NCBI GenBank assembly: GCA_030831165.1
Contig: JAURLP010000010.1
Span: 1 to 64,000, forward strand
Reading direction: 5' to 3'
Origin: Gammaproteobacteria bacterium
Lineage (GTDB): Bacteria; Pseudomonadota; Gammaproteobacteria; Pseudomonadales; Pseudohongiellaceae
Length of the DNA: 64,000 bases
Positions 1 through 9,944 of the stretch are shown here, in pieces. The translations under genes were made by a program, and so were the position numbers. Every line of letters begins with the position of its first letter. Within the stretch, counting starts at the first letter, position 1. Below the pieces are notes generated by a model. It made no database searches, was not told where the DNA came from, and worked only from the letters and a program-made list of their open reading frames with translations.

Positions 1-304
1 CCATTGCCAAAATAACCCGTAAAAAATTGAAACCACTCAGTATAATTTCACCTTTATAACGATCTTCACCATTTGATGAAAATTCAAATTCATATACACG
101 GCAGAGCTTGCGATGTTTGAAATTGGCTTTTTCCAAACGTAATCCCTGGAATACTAAAGTCTGGTCAAGCAGTTGAACATTGCGTTCCTGGCAATATTCC
201 TTAGCATTGCGTATTGCAAAGGTTTTTTGTTCACTTATACGCCACCAGTACATGACGAGTAATATAAAGATAAAGAAAACTATTACGTCGAAAATATCAT
301 ACAT
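1..304 (-). CDS. DUF3301 family membrane-anchored protein (partial, 3' end outside window)
   Basis: The gene runs off the left edge; about 101 codons are visible from an ATG at 304. It starts with one hydrophobic segment (about residues 3-19) followed by a soluble part containing CQERNVQLLDQTL and EFSSNGEDRYKGEI, a pattern I recognise from the DUF3301 family of small proteobacterial proteins. No biochemical role is known to me. It begins 9 bp after the lnt stop on the same strand, so it is probably the last visible gene of the ybeZ-ybeY-corC-lnt transcript. The family assignment is by eye. Confidence 0.75.
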   Translation of the reverse strand, partial: MYDIFDVIVFFIFILLVMYWWRISEQKTFAIRNAKEYCQERNVQLLDQTLVFQGLRLEKANFKHRKLCRVYEFEFSSNGEDRYKGEIILSGFNFLRVILAM

Positions 305-313
305 ATTAGTTGT

Positions 314-1831
314 CTAGAGGTCGCGCCGTTTTTTTCTAAGAACAGCTATTAGCGCCAGCATCAAAAAGCTAAAGAGTACAATTGGCCAGCTGCCCCAGTA
401 AGAGAAGGGAGTTCTCCCATGAAAAACCGGAACAGTGCTCTCAAGTATGGCTATTTCAAATTGGTTTGCCTGATCGACAATTTGTCCTTTTTCATCAATA
501 AAGGCCGTTACGCCATTACTGGTCGCTCTAACCATATAGCGACCATTTTCCAGGGCTCGCATTGCTGCCATTTGTAAGTGTTGTAAGGGGCCAAAAGATC
601 CACCAAACCAGGTGTCATTACTAATCGTGACCAAAAAGTCTGCCATGTGCGCTTGTTTGCGAACAAAGTCAGGATACACCACTTCGTAACAAATATATGC
701 TGCCAGGGAAAAACCGGAAGCTTCCAAAAGAGCTTGGTCCCTTGGGCCGCTCGCCAGAGATGACATGGGTAGAGAAAATATTTGTAACACTGGTTCCATA
801 ATGCCGGCTAATGGGACATATTCACCAAAAGGAACCAGTTTTTGTTTGTGATATACACCAGAACCATTACCAAGCGCGGTCACACTATTATAAATTTTAG
901 AGTCTTTCCGGTATAAAATTCCTGTCACAAGGCTGCTATTGTTGTCTCGGGCTAAACGATCGAAAAACGCCAGCTCAGTATCAGCCCGTTGATACAACAA
1001 GGGAATTGCTGTTTCTGGCCATATAATAATATCGTTTCCCCAAAGCGGGCTGCTTAGTCCATTGTAAAGGTTGAGACCTTCAGCGATGTAAGCTGGATCA
1101 AACTTAAGATTCTGGTCTATATTGGCTTGCACTAAAGCAATGTCGGCACTCAGACCTTGTTCTTCTTCAACCCAGCTGATAGCGCCTAAAAAAAACAGGC
1201 TGATGCCTATCAAAATAAACTTCAATTCATAGATCGCCAATTGCTTGGACATCCATCGTTTTTCTTGACGCCAAATTAAAGTCATTTCATATAACATGCC
1301 GCTTATCAGGACGATGGTAAAGCTTATGCCAAGTACGCCTAAAACGGGTGCCAGATTCGCCAGTAGAGTATTGATATGGCCATAACCGAGATAGAGCCAG
1401 GGGAAACCAGTCAGTAGCCAACTTCTAAGCCATTCAAATAAGACCCAACAGGTGGCGAAACCGAGAGCCCGGTGTAAGCCAGAAAAATAACGTTGATAAA
1501 CCCAGCATTGCAGAGCGAATAGTATTGCCAGGGCAGCCACAAAAACAGCGGTGAGAAAAGCGGCAAATATCCCGGAAGCATTGCCGTAAACATTTATACT
1601 GACGTAGACCCATGAGGCGCCAAGGCCAAAGAACCCCAAACCAAATGCCCAGCCTATTTTTGCAGCCTGTCGCGGTGCGGTTTTTTCAAGAGTTAGCAGT
1701 AGAACAAAGACTGAAATAATTGCAGCGGGCCAAAAATTAACCGGGCTTAAGGATAATGGAGCTATAGCCCCTGCAAACAGTGCAGGCAGATAGAATTTAA
1801 ATACTGAAGTCTTACTCGCTAGCAGGCTCAT
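314..1831 (-). CDS. lnt: Apolipoprotein N-acyltransferase
   Basis: Inner-membrane enzyme that adds the third acyl chain to the N-terminal cysteine of lipoproteins, the last step of lipoprotein maturation. The 505 residues match the usual family length. The first ~215 residues hold several membrane segments; the rest is a nitrilase-type domain. The triad is visible: Glu273 in WPETAIP, a Lys in the YHKQKLVPFGEY segment (about 327-338) and Cys381 in YICYEVV. The ATG at 1831 overlaps the end of corC by 20 bp and has no clear ribosome-binding site, so translational coupling is likely. Gene order ybeZ-ybeY-corC-lnt is the standard gammaproteobacterial arrangement. Confidence 0.97.
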   Translation of the reverse strand: MSLLASKTSVFKFYLPALFAGAIAPLSLSPVNFWPAAIISVFVLLLTLEKTAPRQAAKIGWAFGLGFFGLGASWVYVSINVYGNASGIFAAFLTAVFVAALAILFALQCWVYQRYFSGLHRALGFATCWVLFEWLRSWLLTGFPWLYLGYGHINTLLANLAPVLGVLGISFTIVLISGMLYEMTLIWRQEKRWMSKQLAIYELKFILIGISLFFLGAISWVEEEQGLSADIALVQANIDQNLKFDPAYIAEGLNLYNGLSSPLWGNDIIIWPETAIPLLYQRADTELAFFDRLARDNNSSLVTGILYRKDSKIYNSVTALGNGSGVYHKQKLVPFGEYVPLAGIMEPVLQIFSLPMSSLASGPRDQALLEASGFSLAAYICYEVVYPDFVRKQAHMADFLVTISNDTWFGGSFGPLQHLQMAAMRALENGRYMVRATSNGVTAFIDEKGQIVDQANQFEIAILESTVPVFHGRTPFSYWGSWPIVLFSFLMLALIAVLRKKRRDL

Positions 1832-2690
1832 CGCTATGATTCACTGACAGGCTTGAGCTGACTTCGATTAAACGGATTTGACGTCCATCCGCATTAAGAA
1901 TTTTAAATACATAAGGTCCGATACCCACACGCTCGTTTCGACTTGGGATATGACCAAACTGATTTAATAAAATGCCGCCGATAGTGCCCATTTCTTCACT
2001 TGAAAAACTGCTATGGAAAAAGTCATTAAACTCATCTACTGGAGTGATTGCTTTTACAATATAACTGTCACCATCGGTGGTTTTTATATAGTCCTCATCA
2101 TCAATATCATATTCATCTTCAATATCTCCAACAATTTGTTCCAGAATATCCTCAATAGTGACAGCGCCAGCCAGACCTCCATATTCATCAATAATAATGG
2201 CCATATGATTACGATTTTCACGAAATTCCTTTAGGAGGACATTAAGGCGCTTATATTCAGGTATAAAAGTGACGGGACGCACGATGTCTTTGATGTTGAA
2301 GCGCTTGCTGTTATTTTTTTCCAGCAAGAGAGGAATTAAATCTTTAGCCAACAAAATACCTATTACATCGTCACTATTTTCACCAATTACCGGGAAACGG
2401 GAATGTGCCGTTTCGGTGACAATTTGCAGGATTTCTTCAAGCGACGACTTAGTACTAAGCACAGCAATCTGAGGTCGAGGAATCATGATTTCCCTGACCT
2501 GCATATCGGCTACTTGCAATGCTCCTTCGATAATACTTAAGGCATCACCATCAATGATTTGGTTTTCCTGAGCTAGGCGCAATTGATCGATGAGGCTTTT
2601 TTTATCAATTGTCTTGGCGCCAAAAAAGGCTTTGATTTTATCGATCCAGAACGAGAGTCCCGAATCGCTGCTAAATTGATCGTCTGCCAT
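1812..2690 (-). CDS. corC: CorC/HlyC-family CBS-domain protein (YbeX)
   Basis: A 292-residue cytosolic protein with a CBS pair (about residues 63-195, starting at MQVREIMIPRPQ) and a C-terminal CorC/HlyC transporter-associated domain (about 205-285). It lacks the DUF21 membrane domain of larger relatives, as is normal for YbeX/CorC. Proposed roles in the family are magnesium/cobalt efflux with CorA and ribosome-related functions with YbeY; neither can be decided from sequence. A conserved acidic stretch (IEDEYDIDDED) follows the CBS pair. It lies between ybeY (24 bp gap) and lnt (20 bp overlap). Confidence 0.93.
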   Translation of the reverse strand: MADDQFSSDSGLSFWIDKIKAFFGAKTIDKKSLIDQLRLAQENQIIDGDALSIIEGALQVADMQVREIMIPRPQIAVLSTKSSLEEILQIVTETAHSRFPVIGENSDDVIGILLAKDLIPLLLEKNNSKRFNIKDIVRPVTFIPEYKRLNVLLKEFRENRNHMAIIIDEYGGLAGAVTIEDILEQIVGDIEDEYDIDDEDYIKTTDGDSYIVKAITPVDEFNDFFHSSFSSEEMGTIGGILLNQFGHIPSRNERVGIGPYVFKILNADGRQIRLIEVSSSLSVNHSDEPASE

Positions 2691-2714
2691 TTAAGCTAAT
2701 TTTTCCTTCTTTAT

Positions 2715-3182
2715 TTAAAGTTCTTTATAGGGTTGAGAATAACCTAGTTTTACAAGAATATTGCTTTCCAGTTTCTCCATGGTTTCAGCTTCCATATCAT
2801 CCTGGTGGTCATGACCGAGTAAATGAAGCATGCCATGTATAGTCATATGTGCCCAATGTGCCTTGATCATTTTATGCTGTTCTTTAGCTTCATGTATTAC
2901 CACCTGGCTGCAAATAGCCAAGTCTCCCAGCAGGTTCTGTTGCGCTTCTGGAAGAATACCCTCGTAATGGAATGAAAGCACATTGGTTGGGCCCTGTTTA
3001 TTACGAAAATTTTGATTTAAGTCAGCTGATTCATTTTCTGAAACCAAACGAATACCAAGTTCGAATGCTTGCTCGCTTTGGTTTAGCTCCTTGAGCACAG
3101 CATTGCTCCATCCTTCAAATTCCCTTTGTGATGGAACTGCAGTTTCACCGGATGCATTCATGAGCTCAACTATCACGCTCAT
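2715..3182 (-). CDS. ybeY: Endoribonuclease YbeY (rRNA maturation factor)
   Basis: Zinc-dependent single-strand endoribonuclease involved in 16S rRNA 3'-end maturation and ribosome quality control. The 155 residues match the family. The diagnostic motif HGMLHLLGHDH places the three zinc-binding histidines at 116, 120 and 126. The ATG at 3182 lies inside the end of ybeZ (17 bp overlap), so the two are probably translationally coupled, in keeping with the known functional partnership of YbeY and YbeZ. Confidence 0.96.
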   Translation of the reverse strand: MSVIVELMNASGETAVPSQREFEGWSNAVLKELNQSEQAFELGIRLVSENESADLNQNFRNKQGPTNVLSFHYEGILPEAQQNLLGDLAICSQVVIHEAKEQHKMIKAHWAHMTIHGMLHLLGHDHQDDMEAETMEKLESNILVKLGYSQPYKEL

Positions 3183-4218
3183 TGACGCGTTCCTGATCCT
3201 TATTGTCGTTTGGTTTTAGACTGGATATGCTTTTTTTATCATGCTCATCGTAGGCTTCAACAACGCGTTGTACGATCGGGTGGCGCACCACATCTTTAGC
3301 ATTAAAATAGGAGAAACAAATACCCTGGATGTCTGTCAGTATTGAACTTACATGGACCAGACCGGAACGCTCGCCTTTGGGTAAATCGATCTGAGTGACA
3401 TCGCCAGTTATTACTGCAGTAGATCCAAAGCCAATTCTAGTCAGGAACATCTTCATTTGTGAAGCAGTAGTGTTTTGACTTTCATCCAGAATAATAAATG
3501 AATTATTAAGTGTTCGGCCACGCATATAGGCTAGTGGTGCAACTTCAATTATGTTGCGTTCGATTAATTTAGCAACCCGTTCAAAACCCAGCATTTCATA
3601 TAGCGCGTCATAAAGAGGACGAAGATAAGGGTCTACCTTTTGCGCTAAATCTCCAGGAAGAAAACCCAGTTTTTCGCCTGCTTCGACGGCAGGGCGCACC
3701 AATAAAATTCGACCAACCCGGTCATTAACTAAAGCTTCAACAGCACAGGCAACCGCCAGATAGGTTTTACCTGTGCCAGCAGGGCCAATGCCAAAATTAA
3801 TATCATTGCGCATGATGGCTCGAACATATTCATTCTGGTGGTGGCTGCGAGGCTTTATGGAACATTTGGGTGTTCTGATAAGTTGCACATCTTGCTGGGC
3901 TTGTTCTTGTATATTTTTATCAGAGCTTTCGATATTTAAATGCTCCTGAATGATCAGGTGAATCTGGTCAGGGCTAAGGCTTTCATTATTATCACTCAAT
4001 AAATAAAGGCCTTTCAGGATTTGCGAAGCGATCGTGGTGGTTACAGGATCACCATGCAGCGTAAACACAGACCCGCGATTTTGAATCTTGATGTTTAACC
4101 TTTTTTCTATTTGCTGGATATGCTCATTCAGACGGCCGCAGAGGCTGGCCAGGCGTTGAGGATTCTCAGGTTCCAAGTGTAACCTGCAACTTTGATTGTC
4201 ATTAGTCAAAAGGGGCAT
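3166..4218 (-). CDS. ybeZ: PhoH-like ATPase YbeZ
   Basis: Cytosolic PhoH-family P-loop ATPase that partners with YbeY in RNA metabolism. The Walker A motif GPAGTGKT is at about residues 145-152 of this reading, followed by FIILDESQNTT (Walker B) and VITGDVTQIDLP. I place the start at the ATG at 4218, preceded closely by AGGAGG, because family similarity begins just after it (HLEPENPQRLASLCG). The frame stays open to a TTG at 4308, which would add 30 residues with no family counterpart. The gene is followed by ybeY with overlap and preceded by miaB. Confidence 0.94.
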   Translation of the reverse strand: MPLLTNDNQSCRLHLEPENPQRLASLCGRLNEHIQQIEKRLNIKIQNRGSVFTLHGDPVTTTIASQILKGLYLLSDNNESLSPDQIHLIIQEHLNIESSDKNIQEQAQQDVQLIRTPKCSIKPRSHHQNEYVRAIMRNDINFGIGPAGTGKTYLAVACAVEALVNDRVGRILLVRPAVEAGEKLGFLPGDLAQKVDPYLRPLYDALYEMLGFERVAKLIERNIIEVAPLAYMRGRTLNNSFIILDESQNTTASQMKMFLTRIGFGSTAVITGDVTQIDLPKGERSGLVHVSSILTDIQGICFSYFNAKDVVRHPIVQRVVEAYDEHDKKSISSLKPNDNKDQERVNERDS

Positions 4219-4315
4219 TGCCTCCTGTATTACTCGCTTGTGGGCAGTATACCAAGGGAAAAAGGGATTGGTATTAAAAAATTGATGAACGGGTGTAGTT
4301 AGCTGCAATCATGAT

Positions 4316-5638
4316 TCAGACAATTACAGCACGTAAGGAATTGGGCAGTGCGTCAGTAATCTTGACCTGAATTATTTGGCCGATCAGCGTTTGCCCGTCA
4401 GAACTGAAATTTACGACGCGATTATTTTCAGTGCGGCCCTGCAATTCCCCTGGGTCTTTTTTCGAAGGCCCGGTCACCAGAATGGGAACCTCAGTATCTA
4501 TCATGGCTTCTGAAATACTATTAGCATGTTGCAATATGCGGGCTTGAAGAATGGCAAGCCTTTGTTTTTTAACGCTTTCTGGCGTTTCATCCTTGAGATC
4601 GGCAGCCGGGGTGCCGGGGCGGGCGCTGTATATGAAACTAAAGGAATGGTCAAAACCAATATCCGCAATCAGGTTCATGGTATCTTCGAAGTCTCGTTCA
4701 GTTTCACCGGGAAAGCCTATAATGAAATCTGAAGAGATACTGATATTAGGTCGAATGGCACGTAATTTTCGGATAATTGATTTATATTCCAAAGCGGTGT
4801 GGTTGCGCTTCATCATGGCTAGAATTCGGTCTGACCCGCTTTGTACTGGCAAATGTAAATGGTCGACCAACTCAGGCGTCGTTTCATAAGTATCTATCAG
4901 GTTCTGATTGAATTCCATGGGGTGTGAGGTGGTGTAACGGATGCGGTCTATGCCGTCAATGGCCGAAATATAGGTAATCAGAGTTGCCAGATCAATCAGC
5001 TCACCTTCATGACTGAGTCCACGATAAGAATTAACATTTTGCCCTAATAAATTGAGCTCGCGTACGCCTTGCGAAGCTAAATGCACAGCTTCAGCCAGGA
5101 TGTCATCTAAGGGCCGGCTGACTTCTTCTCCACGGGTATAAGGCACCACACAAAATGAGCAATATTTGCTACAACCTTCCTGTATGGTCAAGAAAGCCTG
5201 ACATTCAGAGACAGTTGGCTGTGGCAGGCGATCAAATTTTTCGATCTCCGGAAAGCTGATATCAACTACCGGGCTACCTTCACTCTGGGTTTTTAACAGA
5301 CCAGGTAGGCGATGTAGAGTTTGTGGGCCAAATACAACATCAACAAAAGGGGCACGCTTACCAATCAATTCGCCTTCCTGAGAAGCCACACAACCGCCGA
5401 CAGCAATTTTCAATCCAGGATTCTTGTCTTTGAGTTTGCGCCAGCGGCCTAGCTGGTGAAAAACCTTTTCTTGTGCCTTTTCACGGATTGAACAGGTGTT
5501 AAGCAAGAGTACATCAGCATCTTCTGCGTTATCAGTAACAATCATTGCGTCACTTTCTTTCAGCAGATCGAGCATGCGAGCGCTGTCATATTCATTCATC
5601 TGACAACCGTGGGTTTTAATGAAAACCTTTTTTGGCAT
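4316..5638 (-). CDS. miaB: tRNA-2-methylthio-N6-dimethylallyladenosine synthase
   Basis: Radical-SAM methylthiotransferase that converts i6A37 to ms2i6A37 in tRNAs reading UNN codons. Three N-terminal cysteines (12, 49, 83) bind one Fe-S cluster. The radical-SAM motif CSKYCSFC places Cys156, 160 and 163 on the second. A TRAM domain closes the protein. I use the ATG at 5638 ([12 protein letters not shown]), which has GAAAGAG upstream and gives 440 residues; the longer in-frame start at 5674 would sit in a probable -10 box. The window also encodes MiaE (20680-21255), so the hydroxylated ms2io6A form can presumably be made. Confidence 0.97.
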   Translation of the reverse strand: MPKKVFIKTHGCQMNEYDSARMLDLLKESDAMIVTDNAEDADVLLLNTCSIREKAQEKVFHQLGRWRKLKDKNPGLKIAVGGCVASQEGELIGKRAPFVDVVFGPQTLHRLPGLLKTQSEGSPVVDISFPEIEKFDRLPQPTVSECQAFLTIQEGCSKYCSFCVVPYTRGEEVSRPLDDILAEAVHLASQGVRELNLLGQNVNSYRGLSHEGELIDLATLITYISAIDGIDRIRYTTSHPMEFNQNLIDTYETTPELVDHLHLPVQSGSDRILAMMKRNHTALEYKSIIRKLRAIRPNISISSDFIIGFPGETERDFEDTMNLIADIGFDHSFSFIYSARPGTPAADLKDETPESVKKQRLAILQARILQHANSISEAMIDTEVPILVTGPSKKDPGELQGRTENNRVVNFSSDGQTLIGQIIQVKITDALPNSLRAVIV

Positions 5639-5672
5639 AAACTCTTTCGATAGGCAATTTAAAGGGGCAGGC

Positions 5673-5678
5673 ATTATA
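5673..5678 (-). promoter_or_regulatory. Likely -10 box of the miaB operon
   Basis: The minus strand reads TATAAT exactly 34 bp before the chosen miaB start codon. The -35 region is poor, so this is a tentative promoter, but it explains why translation should begin at 5638 and not further upstream. Confidence 0.45.
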
Positions 5679-5788
5679 GCGATAAGGCCTTGAAAAGGCG
5701 ATGCTTACCCCCATCTATAGGGATATATAAAATATTGTTATCTAGTTGATATATTATTACCACTACTTGAACGGGAATTGAGAGTTTC

Positions 5789-6127
5789 ATGGCGACTTCT
5801 ATAAAATCTAAAGACATATTTAAAATCACTTTCCTGAATAAAGGTCAGGTCTATGAAGTGTTTGCCGAGCAGGTATATCAAAGCGATCTTTGGGGCTTCA
5901 TAGAAATTGAGGATTTTGTTTTTGGTGAACGTTCTCAAGTAGTTGTAGATCCTTCGGAGGAAAAACTGAAAACCGAATTTAATGGTGTTAAGCGAAGTTT
6001 TATTCCTGTACAGGCCATTATTCGAATAGATCAGGTTGAAAAAGAAGGGGTAGCAAAGATTTCCAATGGAGATAATATTGCGCCGTTTCCGACGATCGTC
6101 TCACCGCCAGGAAAACAGAATCACTAG
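5789..6127 (+). CDS. DUF1820 family protein
   Basis: A 112-residue soluble protein with the pattern NKGQVYEVFAEQVYQSDLWGFIEIEDFVFGE, which I recognise as DUF1820, a small family of gamma- and betaproteobacteria. No catalytic motif is apparent. The C-terminus is a low-complexity tail rich in Pro and Asn. It is transcribed divergently from miaB, a placement I have seen for this family elsewhere, but no function follows from it. Length and continuous similarity from the first residues support the ATG at 5789. Confidence 0.85.
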   Translation: MATSIKSKDIFKITFLNKGQVYEVFAEQVYQSDLWGFIEIEDFVFGERSQVVVDPSEEKLKTEFNGVKRSFIPVQAIIRIDQVEKEGVAKISNGDNIAPFPTIVSPPGKQNH

Positions 6128-6347
6128 TAACTATTTCCACTCTACACTTGGTAAAGCTTTGAGCATAATCTTGTAGATTCGGTTTAAATGACCTATACGC
6201 CAGGAAAACAATGAGAGTAGGGCTGGATGGACTATGAAAAAACCAAACAGGATGCTGCTTATTTACTAGATCTAAAGAATAAGTTTAATCGTAACAAGCC
6301 ATAGAAAAATTCAACTATAACCAAATTAAATTCAAAAAGAGTCAGTA

Positions 6348-6920
6348 ATGCCCATGCAAGAGACAGTTCCAAAAGTTGTGTTCAAAACCCGTGTTCGTGA
6401 TGAAAGTGTAGAAGGGCCAAATCCTTATAAATGGCAGGACACCACTAGTGATGACATCTTCGCAGGGAAAAAAGTTGTTGTATTCTCTTTGCCAGGAGCC
6501 TTTACGCCAACCTGTTCTTCAAATCATCTTCCAAGATACGAAGAGCTTTATGAAGAATTTAAAGCTCAGGGTGTTGATGATATTTACTGTATCTCGGTAA
6601 ATGATGCATTCGTCATGTTTCAGTGGTCAAAACACGTCGGCGCCAAAAATGTCAAAATGCTACCCGACGGTAATGGTGAGTTCACGCGTAAAATGGGCAT
6701 GTTGGTAGATAAAAGCAACCTTGGCTTCGGGCTAAGATCATGGCGCTATTCAATGTTGGTTGACGATGGCAAAATTGAAAAAGCATTCATAGAGCCTGAA
6801 TTTGGCGACAATTGTCCGGTCGATCCATTTGAAGTGTCTGATGCGGATACCATGCTTGCTTACCTGAAAGGTGTTAAGTCTGCCGGTGTCTCAAAACCAC
6901 TTCGAGAGTTTGTCGGATAA
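6348..6920 (+). CDS. Prx5-type peroxiredoxin
   Basis: Thiol peroxidase of the Prx5/type II peroxiredoxin family, 190 residues, which reduces hydrogen peroxide or organic peroxides. The peroxidatic cysteine is Cys56 in PGAFTPTC (49-56). Further cysteines are Cys81 and Cys156; which of them resolves is not evident. There is no fused glutaredoxin domain, so the reductant must come from elsewhere. No signal peptide, so cytosolic. It stands alone upstream of ygiQ; no OxyR-like palindrome was noticed in its upstream region. Confidence 0.93.
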   Translation: MPMQETVPKVVFKTRVRDESVEGPNPYKWQDTTSDDIFAGKKVVVFSLPGAFTPTCSSNHLPRYEELYEEFKAQGVDDIYCISVNDAFVMFQWSKHVGAKNVKMLPDGNGEFTRKMGMLVDKSNLGFGLRSWRYSMLVDDGKIEKAFIEPEFGDNCPVDPFEVSDADTMLAYLKGVKSAGVSKPLREFVG

Positions 6921-6969
6921 ATCTGAAAATACCTCAAATAGTCAGTCTTATTTTTGATAAAATCTGTTG

Positions 6970-9111
6970 ATGAAGTCTAATCCATCAACAGATGCTTCAG
7001 CCAACAAGGCTGGCTCTCTCTTTGCTTATCCAAAATATTGGGCTGAGTGCTATGGCACTGCGCCATACTTGCCTATGTCCCTAGAGGAAATGGATGCTTT
7101 GGGCTGGGACTCCTGTGACATTATTATCGTGACTGGTGATGCTTATGTTGATCATCCCAGTTTTGGCATGGCAGTTATTGGCAGGTTTTTGGAATCTCAG
7201 GGCTTTAGGGTTGGCATAATTGCGCAACCAAAATGGCAGAATACAGAAGATTTTATGGCGCTGGGTAAGCCTAATCTGTGTTTTGGTATTACTGCTGGCA
7301 ATATGGACTCGATGATCAATCGTTACACGGCCGACCTTCGTATGCGTCATGATGATGCCTACACACCGAATGATAAAGGTGGTAAACGCCCTGATAGAGC
7401 GGTAATTGTCTATGCGCAAAAATGTCGAGAAGCCTATAAAGATGTTCCACAAGTCATAGGAGGCATTGAAGCCAGTCTTCGGCGCATCGCCCAGTATGAT
7501 TATTGGAGCGATAAAGTGCGCAAATCAGTTTTGATCGATTCCGGCGCCGATATTCTTTTATTTGGAAATGCTGAAAGGGCCATGGCCGAAGTGGCTCATG
7601 GTTTGGCTAAAGGTCTGAGTATCAAGGAAATGACAGATATTCGTGGTACTGCCGTACTGGTAGACAGTACCCCAACAAACTGGACAGAAATAGATTCAAC
7701 CCGTATCGATTGGCCCAGTAAGATAGATAAGATGCCAAACCCTTATGAATATATACAGTCACAAGAAACATCGACAGAAACAGACATTGAGGGAGAGAGC
7801 AAACAACAAGCGGTAACGATTATCCCTTTGCCCTTGCAAGGAAAGCATGAGCTAGATATAGAAAATACTTATGTCAGGTTGCCGTCTTTTGAAAAGGTTA
7901 GCAATGATCCGGTGTTGTATGCACATGCTTCACGCGTATTGCATCAGGAGGCCAGTCCACATAATGGCAGGGCTTTGGTCCAAAAACACGGGAATAAGGA
8001 AATTTGGGTGAATCGCCCGCCTTTGCCTTTAAGTACCGAAGAAATTGATGCGGTATTTGATTTGTCCTATCAGCGCCGGCCACACCCATCCTATGGGGAA
8101 GCAAAAATTCCAGCGTATGACATGATTAAAACTTCAGTCAATATTATGCGAGGTTGTTTTGGAGGCTGCAGTTTTTGTTCGATTACTGAGCACGAAGGTA
8201 GGGTCATTCAAAGTCGTTCCGAGCAATCAATTTTGAAGGAGATTGAAAAAATAAAGGAACAAGTTCCTGGCTTCACTGGGGTTATTTCTGATTTAGGTGG
8301 GCCAACAGCAAACATGTATGGCTTAAATTGCTCCAGCCCTGAAATTGAAAAGCGCTGTCGTCGACTTTCATGCGTTTACCCGAGTATTTGTAAGCACCTA
8401 AAAACAGACCATAAACAAACGACCCGCTTATATCGAAAAGCACGTGAGATCAAAGGTATTAAGAAAATTCTTATAGCCTCTGGTTTGCGCTATGACCTGG
8501 CATTAAGGGATAAAGAATATATTAAAGAATTGGTTACTCACCATGTAGGTGGCTATTTGAAGATTGCTCCTGAGCATAGTGAGGATGCTCCTTTGCAACA
8601 AATGATGAAGCCGACGATTGCTCACTATGAAGATTTCAAAAAATTATTTGAGCAATACTCAACAGAAGCAGGGAAGAAGCAATATTTAATTCCATATTTT
8701 ATTGCGGCTCATCCAGGTTCACGTGATGAAGATATGTTGCAACTGGCACTCTGGCTAAAACAAAATAAGTTTAAACCTGATCAGGTTCAAACGTTTTACC
8801 CTTCACCGATGGCATTAGCCACGGCGATGTATCATTCAGAACATAATCCTTTAAAGAAACTTCGATATAAAAATACCAAGTTGGAAATCCCTAAAGAATT
8901 AGAGCAACGGCGTTTGCAAAAAGCTTTTTTACGTTATCATGATGAAGCAAATTGGCCGACATTACGTGAAGCCCTAATTAGAATGGGTAGACAGGATTTA
9001 ATCGGGAATGGTAAAAACCAACTTGTCCCTCCTGCTGAAAAAAGGCGAAGGCATACTCATAAACGACGCCAGGATTCCACTTCAGCTAAAAAACGTCAAA
9101 GAAAATATTAA
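6970..9111 (+). CDS. ygiQ: YgiQ family radical SAM protein
   Basis: A 713-residue cytosolic protein of the YgiQ (UPF0313) radical-SAM family. An N-terminal region (about 30-250) precedes the radical-SAM core with CFGGCSFC (Cys396, 400, 403), and a basic tail rich in Lys and Arg ends the protein. The substrate is unknown to me. I start at the ATG at 6970, immediately after an in-frame TTG. Ribosome-binding signals are weak. A short hairpin (GTGA/TCAC) followed by eight T's just after the stop may be a weak terminator. Confidence 0.92.
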   Translation: MKSNPSTDASANKAGSLFAYPKYWAECYGTAPYLPMSLEEMDALGWDSCDIIIVTGDAYVDHPSFGMAVIGRFLESQGFRVGIIAQPKWQNTEDFMALGKPNLCFGITAGNMDSMINRYTADLRMRHDDAYTPNDKGGKRPDRAVIVYAQKCREAYKDVPQVIGGIEASLRRIAQYDYWSDKVRKSVLIDSGADILLFGNAERAMAEVAHGLAKGLSIKEMTDIRGTAVLVDSTPTNWTEIDSTRIDWPSKIDKMPNPYEYIQSQETSTETDIEGESKQQAVTIIPLPLQGKHELDIENTYVRLPSFEKVSNDPVLYAHASRVLHQEASPHNGRALVQKHGNKEIWVNRPPLPLSTEEIDAVFDLSYQRRPHPSYGEAKIPAYDMIKTSVNIMRGCFGGCSFCSITEHEGRVIQSRSEQSILKEIEKIKEQVPGFTGVISDLGGPTANMYGLNCSSPEIEKRCRRLSCVYPSICKHLKTDHKQTTRLYRKAREIKGIKKILIASGLRYDLALRDKEYIKELVTHHVGGYLKIAPEHSEDAPLQQMMKPTIAHYEDFKKLFEQYSTEAGKKQYLIPYFIAAHPGSRDEDMLQLALWLKQNKFKPDQVQTFYPSPMALATAMYHSEHNPLKKLRYKNTKLEIPKELEQRRLQKAFLRYHDEANWPTLREALIRMGRQDLIGNGKNQLVPPAEKRRRHTHKRRQDSTSAKKRQRKY

Positions 9112-9197
9112 ATAATAGTTGTGAAATAGCTCACTTTTTTTTATTGATGCTGATTTAACATTACTGACATTCTTGTTTGTAGTGAAAGGATGTGATC

Positions 9198-9620
9198 ATG
9201 GCAAAGCAATCAAAGACTCAACATGCTGAAAGACGAGTATTACCCCGTTGTCCAATTGATACTGATGTAGAGGTGGCAATTAACTCTCAAGGGGCTGACA
9301 TGCAGTTCCAAACCAGCAGCACAAATATATCCTGAAGGGGAATTGAGCTGTCCTGTGATGATGCATTAATTCAAACTATTCTTGCCCAGAAAATTTATCC
9401 GCATGTTTGCAATATCAGATTTAAACTTCCAGGTTGCGTGAAAGATTTTGAAATTCAAACGCAGGTAGTGACTCATCGTCGTTTATCACAGCACAATTAC
9501 CAACTGGTCTTTCTGTTTACTAGCTTGAATAAATCAGTACAAGAAAAGTTACTGAATGAATTGGCTTCTTTTCGGGTAATGACTATTCATGGAGATGCGA
9601 GAACTGCGCTTGCAGGGTAG
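9198..9620 (+). pseudogene. PilZ-domain protein interrupted by one in-frame TGA
   Basis: From the ATG at 9198 to the TAG ending at 9620 the frame is 141 codons and is open except for a single TGA at codon 46 (9333-9335). The N-terminus carries RVLPR (an RxxxR half-motif) and the stop falls inside NIS-stop-RGIEL, which is the NxSxxG half-motif of cyclic-di-GMP-binding PilZ domains. The downstream part continues in the same frame with normal-looking protein sequence. The simplest reading is a CGA-to-TGA nonsense change in a once functional PilZ protein. AGGA and a start spaced as expected lie upstream. Confidence 0.75.
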
Positions 9621-9648
9621 TAGGTAGTTGCTTTTTTTAGAGCCAGAT

Positions 9649-9917
9649 TTAAACAGACGTGAACGTTTCACTTTTTTTGAGCAAATTATTGGTAGCAAGC
9701 TGAACCTCAAAAAGAAATAACAGCAGAGCCAACACCAACTAGATCAGTGCAAGTACAAACAGGCTGATGATTTTGTTCTCCAGCACTCTGCCACGATCTA
9801 CTATTCTGCCAAGACGGCCGGACATGACATCAGGAACCCAGCTATGCCAGCTAATAAAAACACAGGAGCTACGGCTATTTGAATAATTTCTGCGAGCGCG
9901 CTTATTGAGGAAACCAT
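9649..9917 (-). pseudogene. Decayed DUF2721 membrane protein gene
   Basis: Starting at an ATG at 9917, the minus strand encodes SALAEIIQIAVAPVFLLAGI, typical of the start of DUF2721 membrane proteins. It then shifts frame: reading one frame over gives VMSGRLGRIVDRGRVLE, the next conserved block, as if one A were lost from a CTGAATGTC. A large part of the middle is missing, a TAG interrupts the next membrane segment (LFVLALI-stop-LVLALLLFLFEV), and the frame finally ends at 9649. Three separate lesions make this a clear relic. It fills most of the 324 bp gap between the PilZ pseudogene and the oxidoreductase. Confidence 0.8.
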
Positions 9918-9944
9918 CTTTGTGCCTGTTTGGTTTTTGATTAG

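Noticed and set aside
3166-4308. Longer YbeZ starting at TTG 4308
   Set aside because: The extra 30 residues have no family similarity, and the ATG at 4218 has AGGAGG upstream.
4316-5674. Longer MiaB starting at 5674
   Set aside because: The start would lie in a TATAAT box, and family similarity begins at the ATG at 5638.
6227-6304. 25-codon frame (MDYEKTKQDAAYLLDLKNKF...) before the peroxiredoxin
   Set aside because: Too short, with a poorly placed ribosome-binding site; conservation would be needed to call it.
9333-9335. Selenocysteine reading of the PilZ TGA
   Set aside because: The following sequence offers only a weak AGG/CCT stem and PilZ domains have no known selenocysteine at this site; a nonsense change is simpler.
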